Assembly: GCA_003131705.1 (NCBI GenBank)
Contig: PKUY01000308.1
Span: forward strand, 1,661-12,309
Direction: 5' to 3'
From: Acidobacteriota bacterium
GTDB taxonomy: Bacteria; Acidobacteriota; Terriglobia; Acidiferrales; UBA7541
DNA length: 10,649 nucleotides
The position numbers and the translations under genes are program-made. Positions 1 through 6,762 of the stretch are shown here, piece after piece; the stretch's first letter is position 1; each line of letters starts with the position of its first letter. Under the pieces are notes generated by a model. That model did not search any database, was not told where the DNA came from, and worked only from the letters and a program-made list of their open reading frames with translations.

Positions 1-132
1 CCGCCTGAGTCCGGATCCCCCGTCTATTAGTTTGCCGGAAATCTCTTCGCGCGCGTTCTCTCTATTTTAAAATTCGATTTCTGGTTGCAGACCACTGGAA
101 GAGGCCTTACCTTTAGAGTTCTCCAGACACTC

Positions 133-139
133 AAGGGAG
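133..139 (+). promoter_or_regulatory. Ribosome binding site deciding the TTG start of the first gene
   Basis: The sequence AAGGGAG lies 5 bases before a TTG codon at 145. It favours this start over an in-frame TTG at 85, which has no purine-rich site before it and would add 20 residues unlike the family's usual N-terminus. Translation from 145 puts the Rossmann-fold glycine motif about 10 residues from the N-terminus, as expected. Confidence 0.65.
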
Positions 140-144
140 TTCCT

Positions 145-1170
145 TTGACGAAGAAAGTTCGTGTAGTCCAATTCGGTGTGGGTCCAATCGGCGCCTCAAT
201 GGTCCGGCTGATGCGGCAGAAAGGCTCGCTCGAAATCGCCGGAGCCATCGACCGGGATCCAGCCAAGGCCGGGCGCGACCTCGGCGAAGTTGTGGGCGCG
301 AAGGACGCGCCCTGGGGCATCGTCATCTCAGCTCAGGCGTCCCCTGTGCTCGCGAAAAACGTCGACGTCGTCATACACTCGACCTCGTCGTATCTTGCGA
401 ACGTGATGGACGAGTTGCTCGCGTGCATCTCAGCAGGCTGCTGCGTCGTCTCGACGTGCGAGGAACTGGCATATCCGTTTCGCAAGCATCCGGGACTTTC
501 CGCGGAACTCGATGCCGCCGCGAAGGACGAAGGCATCGCTCTGGTCGGCACAGGAGTCAACCCGGGGTTTGTGATGGACAAGCTCGTTCTCGACCTCTCC
601 GCCGCATCGCAGCGAGTGGACGTCGCGAAAGCTGTGCGAATCGTTGACGCGTCCGACCGCCGGATGCCGCTGCAAAAAAAGATTGGCGCCGGGATGGCGC
701 TCGAACAATTCCGCGAGCAGGTCGCCGCAGGTCTCATCAAGCACCACGGATTGCCGGAATCGGTGGCGATGGTCGCCGACGGTCTAGGCTTTACGCTCGA
801 CGATATTTCGGAAACGATCGCCCCAATCATCGCCGAAGAAACGATAAGGACCGAATTTCTGGAAGTTGCGCCCGGCCAGGTTGCCGGCGTCCATCAAATT
901 GCGCAGGGAACGTTTGCCGGAGAAGACAAAGTATTCATGGAACTCAAGATGTACGTCGGCGCGAAGCAGCCCGCCGACACGATCGAATTGCGGGGCGAGC
1001 CCAATCTCACGCTAACGATTCCCGGCGGCACGCACGGTGACATCGCTACCGCCGCGGTCGCTGTAAATGCAATTCAGGCGATCCTCGCCGCCCCAGCCGG
1101 TCTGCGCACAGTACGGGATCTTCCTCTTCGTTACCTGCCTCCCGGTCCGCACGCCTGGCCCCTCGGCTAA
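145..1170 (+). CDS. Dihydrodipicolinate reductase-like / 2,4-diaminopentanoate dehydrogenase-like NAD(P)-binding oxidoreductase
   Basis: This is a 341-residue cytoplasmic oxidoreductase. The N-terminus (about residues 4-40) is a Rossmann dinucleotide fold: strand VRVVQFG, glycine motif GVGPIG (11-16), then AIDRDPAKAG at the second strand. Segments VSTCEELAYP (102-111) and GTGVNPGFVMD (135-145), and the C-terminal motif IPGGTHGD (292-299), are ones I associate with the family annotated as dihydrodipicolinate reductase or 2,4-diaminopentanoate dehydrogenase, whose length (about 340) matches. Known members of the latter oxidise 2,4-diaminopentanoate with NAD(P)+ in the oxidative ornithine pathway of anaerobes. 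It is not classical DapB, which is about 270 residues. No ornithine-pathway partner genes are nearby, so the true substrate is unknown. The start is TTG, supported by AAGGGAG 5 bases upstream. The gene converges on the receptor gene across about 580 bp. Family assignment is firm; the exact reaction is not. Confidence 0.85.
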   Translation: MTKKVRVVQFGVGPIGASMVRLMRQKGSLEIAGAIDRDPAKAGRDLGEVVGAKDAPWGIVISAQASPVLAKNVDVVIHSTSSYLANVMDELLACISAGCCVVSTCEELAYPFRKHPGLSAELDAAAKDEGIALVGTGVNPGFVMDKLVLDLSAASQRVDVAKAVRIVDASDRRMPLQKKIGAGMALEQFREQVAAGLIKHHGLPESVAMVADGLGFTLDDISETIAPIIAEETIRTEFLEVAPGQVAGVHQIAQGTFAGEDKVFMELKMYVGAKQPADTIELRGEPNLTLTIPGGTHGDIATAAVAVNAIQAILAAPAGLRTVRDLPLRYLPPGPHAWPLG

Positions 1171-1751
1171 TCCTCAGTTCTGGCCAAAGAAAATTGGTAG
1201 AACCCTAATTTGAGCGCAGCCGACCGTGCTCCCATGGCGCCGGAGAGTTACTGTGTTGCGCCGATGCGTTGCTGTTGTTTTTTTGTCAAAGAGCGATGCC
1301 AGCTTTCGTCAAGAAAGCCGAACCCCGAAAATGTTGCGATTAAAGATGATCGCGACCGTTTGTTTTGAGTGACTTAGCTGGGATTCGAATAACGGGATGT
1401 TAGAAAACTGGAGCTGGGCGACGGATGACGGGCAGACAGGAGGAGCAGGGTCGCCATTGAGCAGGACTTTTCGCGAAGGCATTGACGTTTTCCTTTCTTG
1501 TCGTTCTTTCATCGCCGCGGCTTACAACGCAACTGGACACTAGCATCTCGCAACGAGGTTCGCAGACTGTACGAAAGAGCAGATTCGGGCGAGGCAGAAA
1601 AAAGAGGGAACTACGAACTTGGATTTAGGAGACGACAGGAAAAGTTTGTACGTGTGAGTGCTTGCTCGAACAAACGCTGCAAGAAAAAGCCCCGTCCTTC
1701 CCAGTGTCGGGAAGAACGGGGCTACGTTGTCGCCTCGATCTGTTACAGCGT
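1171..1751. other. Gene-poor intergenic stretch between two convergent genes
   Basis: This stretch of about 580 bp separates the 3' ends of the oxidoreductase and receptor genes. I see no convincing gene. A minus-strand reading frame of up to 67 codons (1309-1512) has an internal ATG at 1482 preceded by AAGGA, but its product resembles nothing I know. A plus-strand frame from a TTG at 1498 runs through the receptor's terminator and is not credible. A T7 run lies at 1278-1284 and a perfect 6-bp hairpin (GCTTTC/GAAAGC, 5-base loop) at 1302-1318. These are not arranged as a standard terminator for the upstream gene. The only well-supported element is the minus-strand terminator at the right end. 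The stretch may be decayed sequence or may hold an unrecognised small RNA. Confidence 0.5.
1681..1723 (-). terminator. Rho-independent terminator of the TonB-dependent receptor gene
   Basis: An inverted repeat pairs 1688-1695 (AGCCCCGT) with 1716-1723 (ACGGGGCT). After one C/A mismatch it continues pairing 1697-1702 (CTTCCC) with 1709-1714 (GGGAAG), leaving a 6-base loop. That is a 14-pair GC-rich stem. On the minus strand it is followed directly by TTTTTCTT (1681-1688), and it begins 28 bases after the receptor's stop codon. No T-run follows it on the plus strand, so it works for the minus-strand gene. Confidence 0.9.
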
Positions 1752-4700
1752 CTAGAAGAGTAACTTCACACCGAACTGGATCACGCGCGGCGTAGTTGAC
1801 GTCGCCGTGATCTTGCCGAAAGTGGAGGGCGTGCTGACATCGTTTCCGAACGGCGGAGCGAATTGCGCGTGGTTCCAGATATTGTAAAACTCCGTCCGAA
1901 ATTGAAGTGTAATGCCTTCAGTCAACTTTGTATTCTTGATCAGCGACATATCAAAATTGAACTGGCCCGGACCACTGATGATGCCCACGCCTGAGTTACC
2001 AAACCCCGTTCCTGCGCCGACGAGAGGAGCACCTGGATCACCTGGGTCACCGGGAAAGAAGGTATTGGGGGCCCGGAAAGCAGCGCCACAAGGGTCAGTC
2101 GCCAACCCAGGTCCATGGGTATTCGGTGTACCGCCAATGCAATATGGAGACGTGGAATTGATCGAATTCAGCGGAATGAACGCAGACGTATTCAACCAAT
2201 TGGTGGTTGCGCGCTGCTTGGTGCTGCCGGAATTGATGAGCGGCACCGCGGACTTGCAGTTGCCAGTGACTGCGCTGCAGGCGCTAGGAGATGCAAGAGC
2301 ACCTCTGGAGTCCGTTCCTGTACCAAAGAAGATCGATCCGCCCTGGCTATCCGTGATTGTAAAAGGCAAACCGTCCTGGATCGTCGTCACTCCCGAGATG
2401 TTCCATCCGCTCAGCAGCTTACCGCTGAGGCCCTCCGTGCGCTTCCAAGGGAGATCGTAGGTGTAGCTAATAACAACGCGCTGCGGGCGGTTGAATGCCG
2501 CCGGTCCATACTGCTGCCGCAGATCGAGAGGATTATTGCTGTTGGAGGCCCCGTAGATCACCTGTCCGGGAGGATTTATGCCGTTGCCCGCCTCGGAGGA
2601 GTTGACGTTGGTTATCGCTTTGCTCCACGTGTAGGCCACTTGAAGAAGGAAGCCATGGGAGAACTGATGTTTGAGCTGGGCCTGCAAGCTGTTATAGAGA
2701 GTGTCCCCATTGGTGTTCGTGGTGCCGACGCCACCCGGCGCAAAACCGAGGTAGCTTACACGCTCGTCGACGTTCCCGGTCGTATTCACCGTTACAGGCG
2801 TCGTATTGGCCGGATCGTTAAAGGGCAATGACGCTGCGATAAGCTCCGAGTTCTGCCGAGCTGTAGGCTCGTTGGGCGCACCTGCGACAAGGTGTGCAAC
2901 GTTTATGGCCTGCGACCAGTTGTAGATGTGGATGCCGTGGCTGCCCACGTACCCGATGTCAGCGATCCAGTTGCGAGCGAACTCGTACTGGAGGTCCACA
3001 TTGTATTCGTATATGAGAGGGAGACGGTTGGCCATCTGCGGCGAATCCGAAGTGTAGCCAAGACCCGAAGAGATGAACGTTCCATCGGTTGTGCAAGCGC
3101 CGGGGCATCTAATGTATCGCGGCGTCCAGACAAGAGGTGTCGGCGACGTCGGAAGCGAACTGCCAGCTTCAAACGGATTGTGCAGCGTGTTCCCAAGACT
3201 CTGAGGGAATGGCCCAGAACCCGCACCGGAGTACGGCGTCAGATTGAGTTGGTTATCGATGAGCAGGTTGCCGTAGACGCGATCGTAGAACCATCCATAG
3301 CCTGCACGCACGACTAACCTTTCGCCGAACGGCTGCCAGGCTACGCCGAAGCGAGGGGCAAAATTATGCCAGGGAGTTCCCGGAACAAGTGTCTTGTTGC
3401 TGTTTACATGGACGCCCGAGGCGCCATTGGGTGCTGTCAGCCCAAACTGTTTCACGTCAAAGTTCGTTGGCACTGCGAATCCCACCAGAGTACCGGTTGG
3501 ATTGTTAAGGAAGTAAGAGCCAGTGTTGACCTTGGCTAGCTGGCTAGCCCAGACGTTAGCGAACTGCCCGCTGGTGTCGTCCGGAAATCCATCTAACTCC
3601 CAGCGAACTCCCACATTTACGGTTAGCTTCCTGTTCACTTTGATGTCGTCCTGAAGATATCCCGAAAACGCATTGATTCGGTTGTTGTGAACCAACAATC
3701 CTTGCGTCCCAAAGCCTACGACTATGCCGCCGTTAGGAGTAGCGGGGGTACCATCGTTGTAGGTCGGGTCGAGAGGGTTCGTCCCCGGCGGCCCGGCGCT
3801 GCTCGTCAGAAAGTCGGCCGTATTGAAAAACAGGAGCTCTCCCCGCCCGATGGCCGGGATGGTGTTGTTATACAAAATGTACTCCCCCTCAAAGCCGGCG
3901 CGAATCGTGTGCTTCCCATGGTTCCACGAGATTTGATCGGACGCCTGAAACGTGTTGATATAATTCGTGGACGTAGCGGAAAAGTTTCCGCCCTGGGTCC
4001 ACGGTCCGCCAGGCGACGCGATTCCCAGAATATCGAGGATCGGGACGACGTTGAATTCCGAAAATCGGGCTGCGGCGGGGCTGGAAACGAGCGGACATGC
4101 CACGCCATTGTTCACCAAGGGAATGATATTGGCCGTACTTGAGACGGAACAGGATTTAACAACGTTTGGATCCTGACCGTTCTCCACGTTGCGCTGGTAC
4201 CCGATTCGCGCTTCGTTGACGAAGTTGCTGGTGAGCACGGAAGTCAGCTTGAGAAGGGCATTTTGACTCGTATAGGTAACGTTTTCGGGGGCGCCGGGGT
4301 TGCAGTCTCCCGGAGTGATAAAGCACAGGAAACTCTGATTCTGTGGATCGCTCGAAAAGAAATACCGTTCCGACAAAGTGTGCTTGCTCGATATCACGAA
4401 GTCCGTATTGAGCATGTACTGATTTTCCTTGGCGATTGTGGGCAAAGAAATGGGAACCACGCACCCGGCATCAGTCGTAGGGGCGCCACCACAGGTGGCC
4501 AGGGCGCTCGGGAAGTAGAATCCCTGATTGAAACCTCCCTTGAGAATTCCCTTAGATTGAAGGAGCGCAATCGCAGTGTTGCTGATGTTTGACCCGTCGA
4601 GTGCAACCACCTGTCCCGTGCCTAGTCCGAAATTGCCGCCATTTCCAAATACGCTTCCCAGGAATGCCCGGTAAGAACCGGGGCCGAAGGCCGGTCCGGT

Positions 4701-5792
4701 CAAGTGGCGGGGATCGGTGGGGTCGCTGGGATCGCTCCAGAGCTGCAGGTGTGTGTTGGGCGCGTAGCCGGAAGCGAAGCCGCTGGTGCCGATCCCGTTA
4801 ATCTGACGGAATCCCTGATAAGAGCCGAAAACGAAGATCTTGTCTTTCTTGATGGGGCCGCCCAGGGTGCCGCCGAATGTATTCTGCTTCAATATTTGTG
4901 GTTTGTTAGGCAGGTTGTTGGCGGCCTCGTAACGCGCATAGAAAAAGTCATTGGCGTTGAAGAAATTGTTGCGGTTGAACTCCCAGGCGGCCCCGTGGAA
5001 TTGGTTCGTGCCTCCCCTGGTTACGACGTCCACGTTCGCGCCAGGGTTGCGTCCAGAGCTCGCGTCGTATTGCGAGGTCTGCACTTTGAACTCCTGAATC
5101 GCGTCCGGGTTAGGAATAGCAATGCCGGGATAACTGCCGGTTTGGCCCGCGGTCCCGCTCACATAGTTGACGATTGAAGCGCCGTCCATCGAGTAGTTAT
5201 TCTGGTTCGCCTTCGAACCGTTTACGTTGATATCTTGGGTGCCGTTGCCTACTGCGGCAGCATTGGAGACGTTCGTGACCACGCCGGGCGAGAGGGTCGT
5301 GATCTGCGTGTAGTTGCGCGAGACGAGAGGCAGATCGGTCACCTCCTTTGCACTGACGGTGTCGCCGTTGGTCGCGTTCTGTGTCTGGATCTTCTCAGCC
5401 GTCGCTTCAACAGTCACTTCCGCGGTTTGCGCCCCGATCTCCAGTTTTTCATTTAATACGGGCGTTTCCGCGACGTTCACGGTAACCGAAGTGACCTCAG
5501 CGGACTTGAATCCCGCGGCAGTAACCTTGACAGAATAGTTGCCAGGCGGCAGCAGCGCGAAGTTGTAGACGCCGGATGAATCCGTGGTTGTGGTGCGGAA
5601 CTGGTTTGTGTTGCTACTCGTTGCGGTGACCGTCGCGCCCGAAACGACAGCTCCGGACGGGTCAGTCACGGTTCCCGTTAACGCGCCGGTGCCCGACGTC
5701 TGCGCGAAAGCTGCGGAGACGGTAAAGGCGAGAGCTACAAGACAAACCAACAACGCACACACAAATCTTGTTGCTGACGAAGCTGTCCTCAT
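1752..5792 (-). CDS. Oar-like TonB-dependent outer-membrane receptor with N-terminal carboxypeptidase-regulatory-like domain
   Basis: This is a 1346-residue outer-membrane protein. Residues 1-30 form a signal peptide (MRTASS basic start, hydrophobic core, AFA before Q31). Residues 36-118 look like a carboxypeptidase-regulatory-like beta-sandwich (LTGTVTDPSGAVVSGATV, then GVYNFALLPPGNYSVKVTAAGF). Residues about 145-275 look like the plug (DLPLVSRNYTQITTLSPGV, later PDAIQEFKVQTSQYDA and GANVDVVTRGGTNQFHGAAW). The rest is a barrel rich in aromatic, Asn and Gly residues, ending VIQFGVKLLF; the terminal Phe suits recognition by the outer-membrane assembly machinery. I see no clear TonB box. The architecture and length match Oar-like receptors expanded in Acidobacteria, where substrates are mostly unknown and polysaccharide, protein or siderophore uptake is possible. 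Twelve cysteines in the mature protein fall in six close pairs. The start at 5792 is chosen for the signal peptide and the G-rich site upstream; an ATG at 5816 and a GTG at 5843 are less likely. A MarR gene is divergent. Confidence 0.93.
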   Translation of the reverse strand: MRTASSATRFVCALLVCLVALAFTVSAAFAQTSGTGALTGTVTDPSGAVVSGATVTATSSNTNQFRTTTTDSSGVYNFALLPPGNYSVKVTAAGFKSAEVTSVTVNVAETPVLNEKLEIGAQTAEVTVEATAEKIQTQNATNGDTVSAKEVTDLPLVSRNYTQITTLSPGVVTNVSNAAAVGNGTQDINVNGSKANQNNYSMDGASIVNYVSGTAGQTGSYPGIAIPNPDAIQEFKVQTSQYDASSGRNPGANVDVVTRGGTNQFHGAAWEFNRNNFFNANDFFYARYEAANNLPNKPQILKQNTFGGTLGGPIKKDKIFVFGSYQGFRQINGIGTSGFASGYAPNTHLQLWSDPSDPTDPRHLTGPAFGPGSYRAFLGSVFGNGGNFGLGTGQVVALDGSNISNTAIALLQSKGILKGGFNQGFYFPSALATCGGAPTTDAGCVVPISLPTIAKENQYMLNTDFVISSKHTLSERYFFSSDPQNQSFLCFITPGDCNPGAPENVTYTSQNALLKLTSVLTSNFVNEARIGYQRNVENGQDPNVVKSCSVSSTANIIPLVNNGVACPLVSSPAAARFSEFNVVPILDILGIASPGGPWTQGGNFSATSTNYINTFQASDQISWNHGKHTIRAGFEGEYILYNNTIPAIGRGELLFFNTADFLTSSAGPPGTNPLDPTYNDGTPATPNGGIVVGFGTQGLLVHNNRINAFSGYLQDDIKVNRKLTVNVGVRWELDGFPDDTSGQFANVWASQLAKVNTGSYFLNNPTGTLVGFAVPTNFDVKQFGLTAPNGASGVHVNSNKTLVPGTPWHNFAPRFGVAWQPFGERLVVRAGYGWFYDRVYGNLLIDNQLNLTPYSGAGSGPFPQSLGNTLHNPFEAGSSLPTSPTPLVWTPRYIRCPGACTTDGTFISSGLGYTSDSPQMANRLPLIYEYNVDLQYEFARNWIADIGYVGSHGIHIYNWSQAINVAHLVAGAPNEPTARQNSELIAASLPFNDPANTTPVTVNTTGNVDERVSYLGFAPGGVGTTNTNGDTLYNSLQAQLKHQFSHGFLLQVAYTWSKAITNVNSSEAGNGINPPGQVIYGASNSNNPLDLRQQYGPAAFNRPQRVVISYTYDLPWKRTEGLSGKLLSGWNISGVTTIQDGLPFTITDSQGGSIFFGTGTDSRGALASPSACSAVTGNCKSAVPLINSGSTKQRATTNWLNTSAFIPLNSINSTSPYCIGGTPNTHGPGLATDPCGAAFRAPNTFFPGDPGDPGAPLVGAGTGFGNSGVGIISGPGQFNFDMSLIKNTKLTEGITLQFRTEFYNIWNHAQFAPPFGNDVSTPSTFGKITATSTTPRVIQFGVKLLF

Positions 5793-5799
5793 TGTTGTT

Positions 5800-5806
5800 C
5801 CCCCCC
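5800..5806 (-). promoter_or_regulatory. G7 homopolymer acting as the receptor's ribosome binding site
   Basis: On the minus strand, seven consecutive G residues end 7 bases before the ATG at 5792. This is the only purine-rich site suitably placed for that start, which is also the one giving a clean signal peptide. A pure G run is an atypical Shine-Dalgarno sequence, and changes in its length would alter spacing to the start codon. Confidence 0.5.
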
Positions 5807-5897
5807 ACGGGTCCATGAATGTCTTTCCCACCCAAACGGCCACAGGTTCGATTGAACCTGCCCTTGCCGCTGCAAAACCGCGAATCTCACTCCGGTG

Positions 5898-5927
5898 CTT
5901 TTACTACCCGGATCTGGTGCGTGTCAA
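5898..5927 (-). promoter_or_regulatory. Putative sigma-70-type promoter of the receptor gene
   Basis: On the minus strand a perfect TTGACA (5922-5927) is followed 18 bases later by TAAAAG (5898-5903), a 4 of 6 match to TATAAT. Transcription would start near 5891 and leave a leader of about 100 bases before the ATG at 5792. The -35 box is ideal; the -10 box and the 18-base spacing are only fair. Confidence 0.45.
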
Positions 5928-5939
5928 GAATAAATACAC

Positions 5940-5953
5940 ATACGTCATCGTAT
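5940..5953. promoter_or_regulatory. Inverted repeat upstream of the receptor promoter, candidate operator
   Basis: ATACG (5940-5944) and CGTAT (5949-5953) form a perfect 5-bp inverted repeat around a TCAT spacer. It ends 12 bases upstream of the receptor's -35 box. Short repeats occur by chance, so a role in binding the neighbouring MarR protein is only a suggestion. Confidence 0.25.
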
Positions 5954-6050
5954 TACGCACATAGGTCTCCTCAGATGGAGACGCGGCTCGGGCTCGGGAC
6001 AGGCCAGAAAGGCTCGCACACCCGATTTGCGAGGGATGAATTGCCGCACG

Positions 6051-6095
6051 TTGTGAATTCTAGTTAAGTACGTATACAGTACAGGTGGGTCACCT
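6051..6095 (+). promoter_or_regulatory. Putative promoter and operator of the MarR-family gene
   Basis: A weak promoter-like pair, TTGTGA (6051-6056) and TATACA (6073-6078) with 16-base spacing, overlaps a direct repeat of AGTAC (6067-6071 and 6078-6082) with an 11-bp period, about one helical turn. Immediately downstream, AGGTG (6083-6087) and CACCT (6091-6095) form a perfect inverted repeat with a 3-base spacer, near the expected transcription start. Overlap of repeats with promoter elements would suit autorepression by a MarR dimer. This is pattern-based only. Confidence 0.35.
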
Positions 6096-6113
6096 ACCAC
6101 GAGGAGATTATCC

Positions 6114-6731
6114 GTGAAGACTTCGCGAAACTCGGGCCCCCGAACGAGCGTCAAGCCACGAGTGGACTTTACACCCGGACCCACTCGAACGCGCCTAGCT
6201 GGAAATGGCGGCAGTGAGAACAGAATCAGACTCGACAGTCCTTTGAATGAAAGACCGGGTTACCTGCTATGGCGCGCGCGCCACATTGCCGACTCGATCT
6301 TCACGCACGAGTGCCGCGAGTTTAGCTTCACGTCTTCCCAGTATGTGGTGCTAGCTGTTGTGAAGGAGACTCCTGGAACCGATCAGATAGGCGTTTCGCG
6401 AATTGCAGGTCTGGATCGGTTTACTACAGCGCTGGTATTGTCCAATTTGATCAAGCGCAAGCTGGTCATCCAAGAGCGAAGCACGAGCGACCGCCGCCGC
6501 TATAGCCTTCGACTAACTCCACGCGGACTTGAATTCTTGAAATTCGTTCTGCCCGGCGCAACTCGCGCGCGCGCGCGGCTCTTGTCGCCATTTACGCAGC
6601 GTGAGCGGAGGGTTTTCATCCGTATGCTTCAGAAGCTCGTCACGGCGCTTAACAGCGACGCGCGCGCACCCGTTCATGAAGGTGCACTGCCGCATACACG
6701 GCGCCGGCTGAGCCGCATCGCAAAGACGTAG
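6114..6731 (+). CDS. MarR-family winged-helix transcriptional regulator
   Basis: This is a 205-residue DNA-binding regulator. After a polar, proline- and arginine-containing extension (residues 1-47), the MarR core runs from RPGYLLWRARHIADSIF (48-64), the dimerisation helix, through the helix-turn-helix (about 75-120, with DRFTTALVLSNLIKRKLV as recognition helix and turn). The wing follows with the family hallmark DRRRYSLRLTPRG (126-138), then a C-terminal helix. A further Arg-rich tail (about 181-205) extends beyond the usual end; MarR proteins are commonly 140-170 residues. The GTG start is chosen because GAGGAG lies 7 bases upstream. An in-frame TTG at 6243 would remove the extension but has no ribosome binding site. 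Members usually act as dimeric repressors released by small, often aromatic, ligands. The divergent TonB-dependent receptor is the obvious candidate target, besides itself. The family is certain; ligand and targets are inferred. Confidence 0.9.
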   Translation: MKTSRNSGPRTSVKPRVDFTPGPTRTRLAGNGGSENRIRLDSPLNERPGYLLWRARHIADSIFTHECREFSFTSSQYVVLAVVKETPGTDQIGVSRIAGLDRFTTALVLSNLIKRKLVIQERSTSDRRRYSLRLTPRGLEFLKFVLPGATRARARLLSPFTQRERRVFIRMLQKLVTALNSDARAPVHEGALPHTRRRLSRIAKT

Positions 6732-6735
6732 CGAC

Positions 6736-6753
6736 ACAAGCGCGGCTGCTTGT
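6736..6753. terminator. Possible weak hairpin between convergent genes
   Basis: ACAAGC (6736-6741) and GCTTGT (6748-6753) form a perfect 6-bp stem with a 6-base loop, in the 31-bp gap between the MarR and dehydrogenase stop codons. On the plus strand a T6 run (6766-6771) comes 12 bases later, too far for a standard terminator, and the minus strand has no T-run. It may help stop convergent transcription, but the evidence is thin. Confidence 0.3.
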
Positions 6754-6762
6754 CTGCTTACT

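Larger units (their letters stand above)
5793..6113. promoter_or_regulatory. Divergent control region between the receptor and the MarR regulator
   Basis: This region of 321 bp holds the 5' ends of both neighbouring genes and no convincing gene of its own. Elements visible: a promoter-like pair for the receptor on the minus strand; an inverted repeat just upstream of its -35 box; and, in front of the MarR gene, a direct repeat, an inverted repeat, a weak promoter-like pair and a good Shine-Dalgarno sequence (GAGGAG, 6101-6106, 7 bases before the GTG start). The layout is typical of a local regulator controlling itself and its divergent neighbour, but binding is inferred. Confidence 0.6.

Noticed and set aside
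1302..1318. Perfect GCTTTC/GAAAGC hairpin near a T7 run, as a terminator for the first gene
   Set aside because: The T-run lies before the hairpin on the plus strand, and no T-run follows it on the minus strand, so the order is wrong for a rho-independent terminator.
1309..1512. Minus-strand open frame of 67 codons, with an internal ATG at 1482 preceded by AAGGA
   Set aside because: The product has low complexity in places, matches no family I recognise, and lies in a gene-poor gap. Frames of this length are common by chance.
1540..1560. Possible insertion-sequence end in the gene-poor gap
   Set aside because: There is no matching inverted repeat partner, no target-site duplication and no transposase remnant.
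1498..1755. Plus-strand open frame of 85 codons starting at TTG
   Set aside because: It runs through the receptor's terminator hairpin and over its stop codon, has no ribosome binding site, and has a composition unlike a real protein.
2115..2831. Plus-strand open frame of 238 codons opposite the receptor
   Set aside because: It is an antisense shadow of the receptor's barrel region, with high Arg content and no family match.
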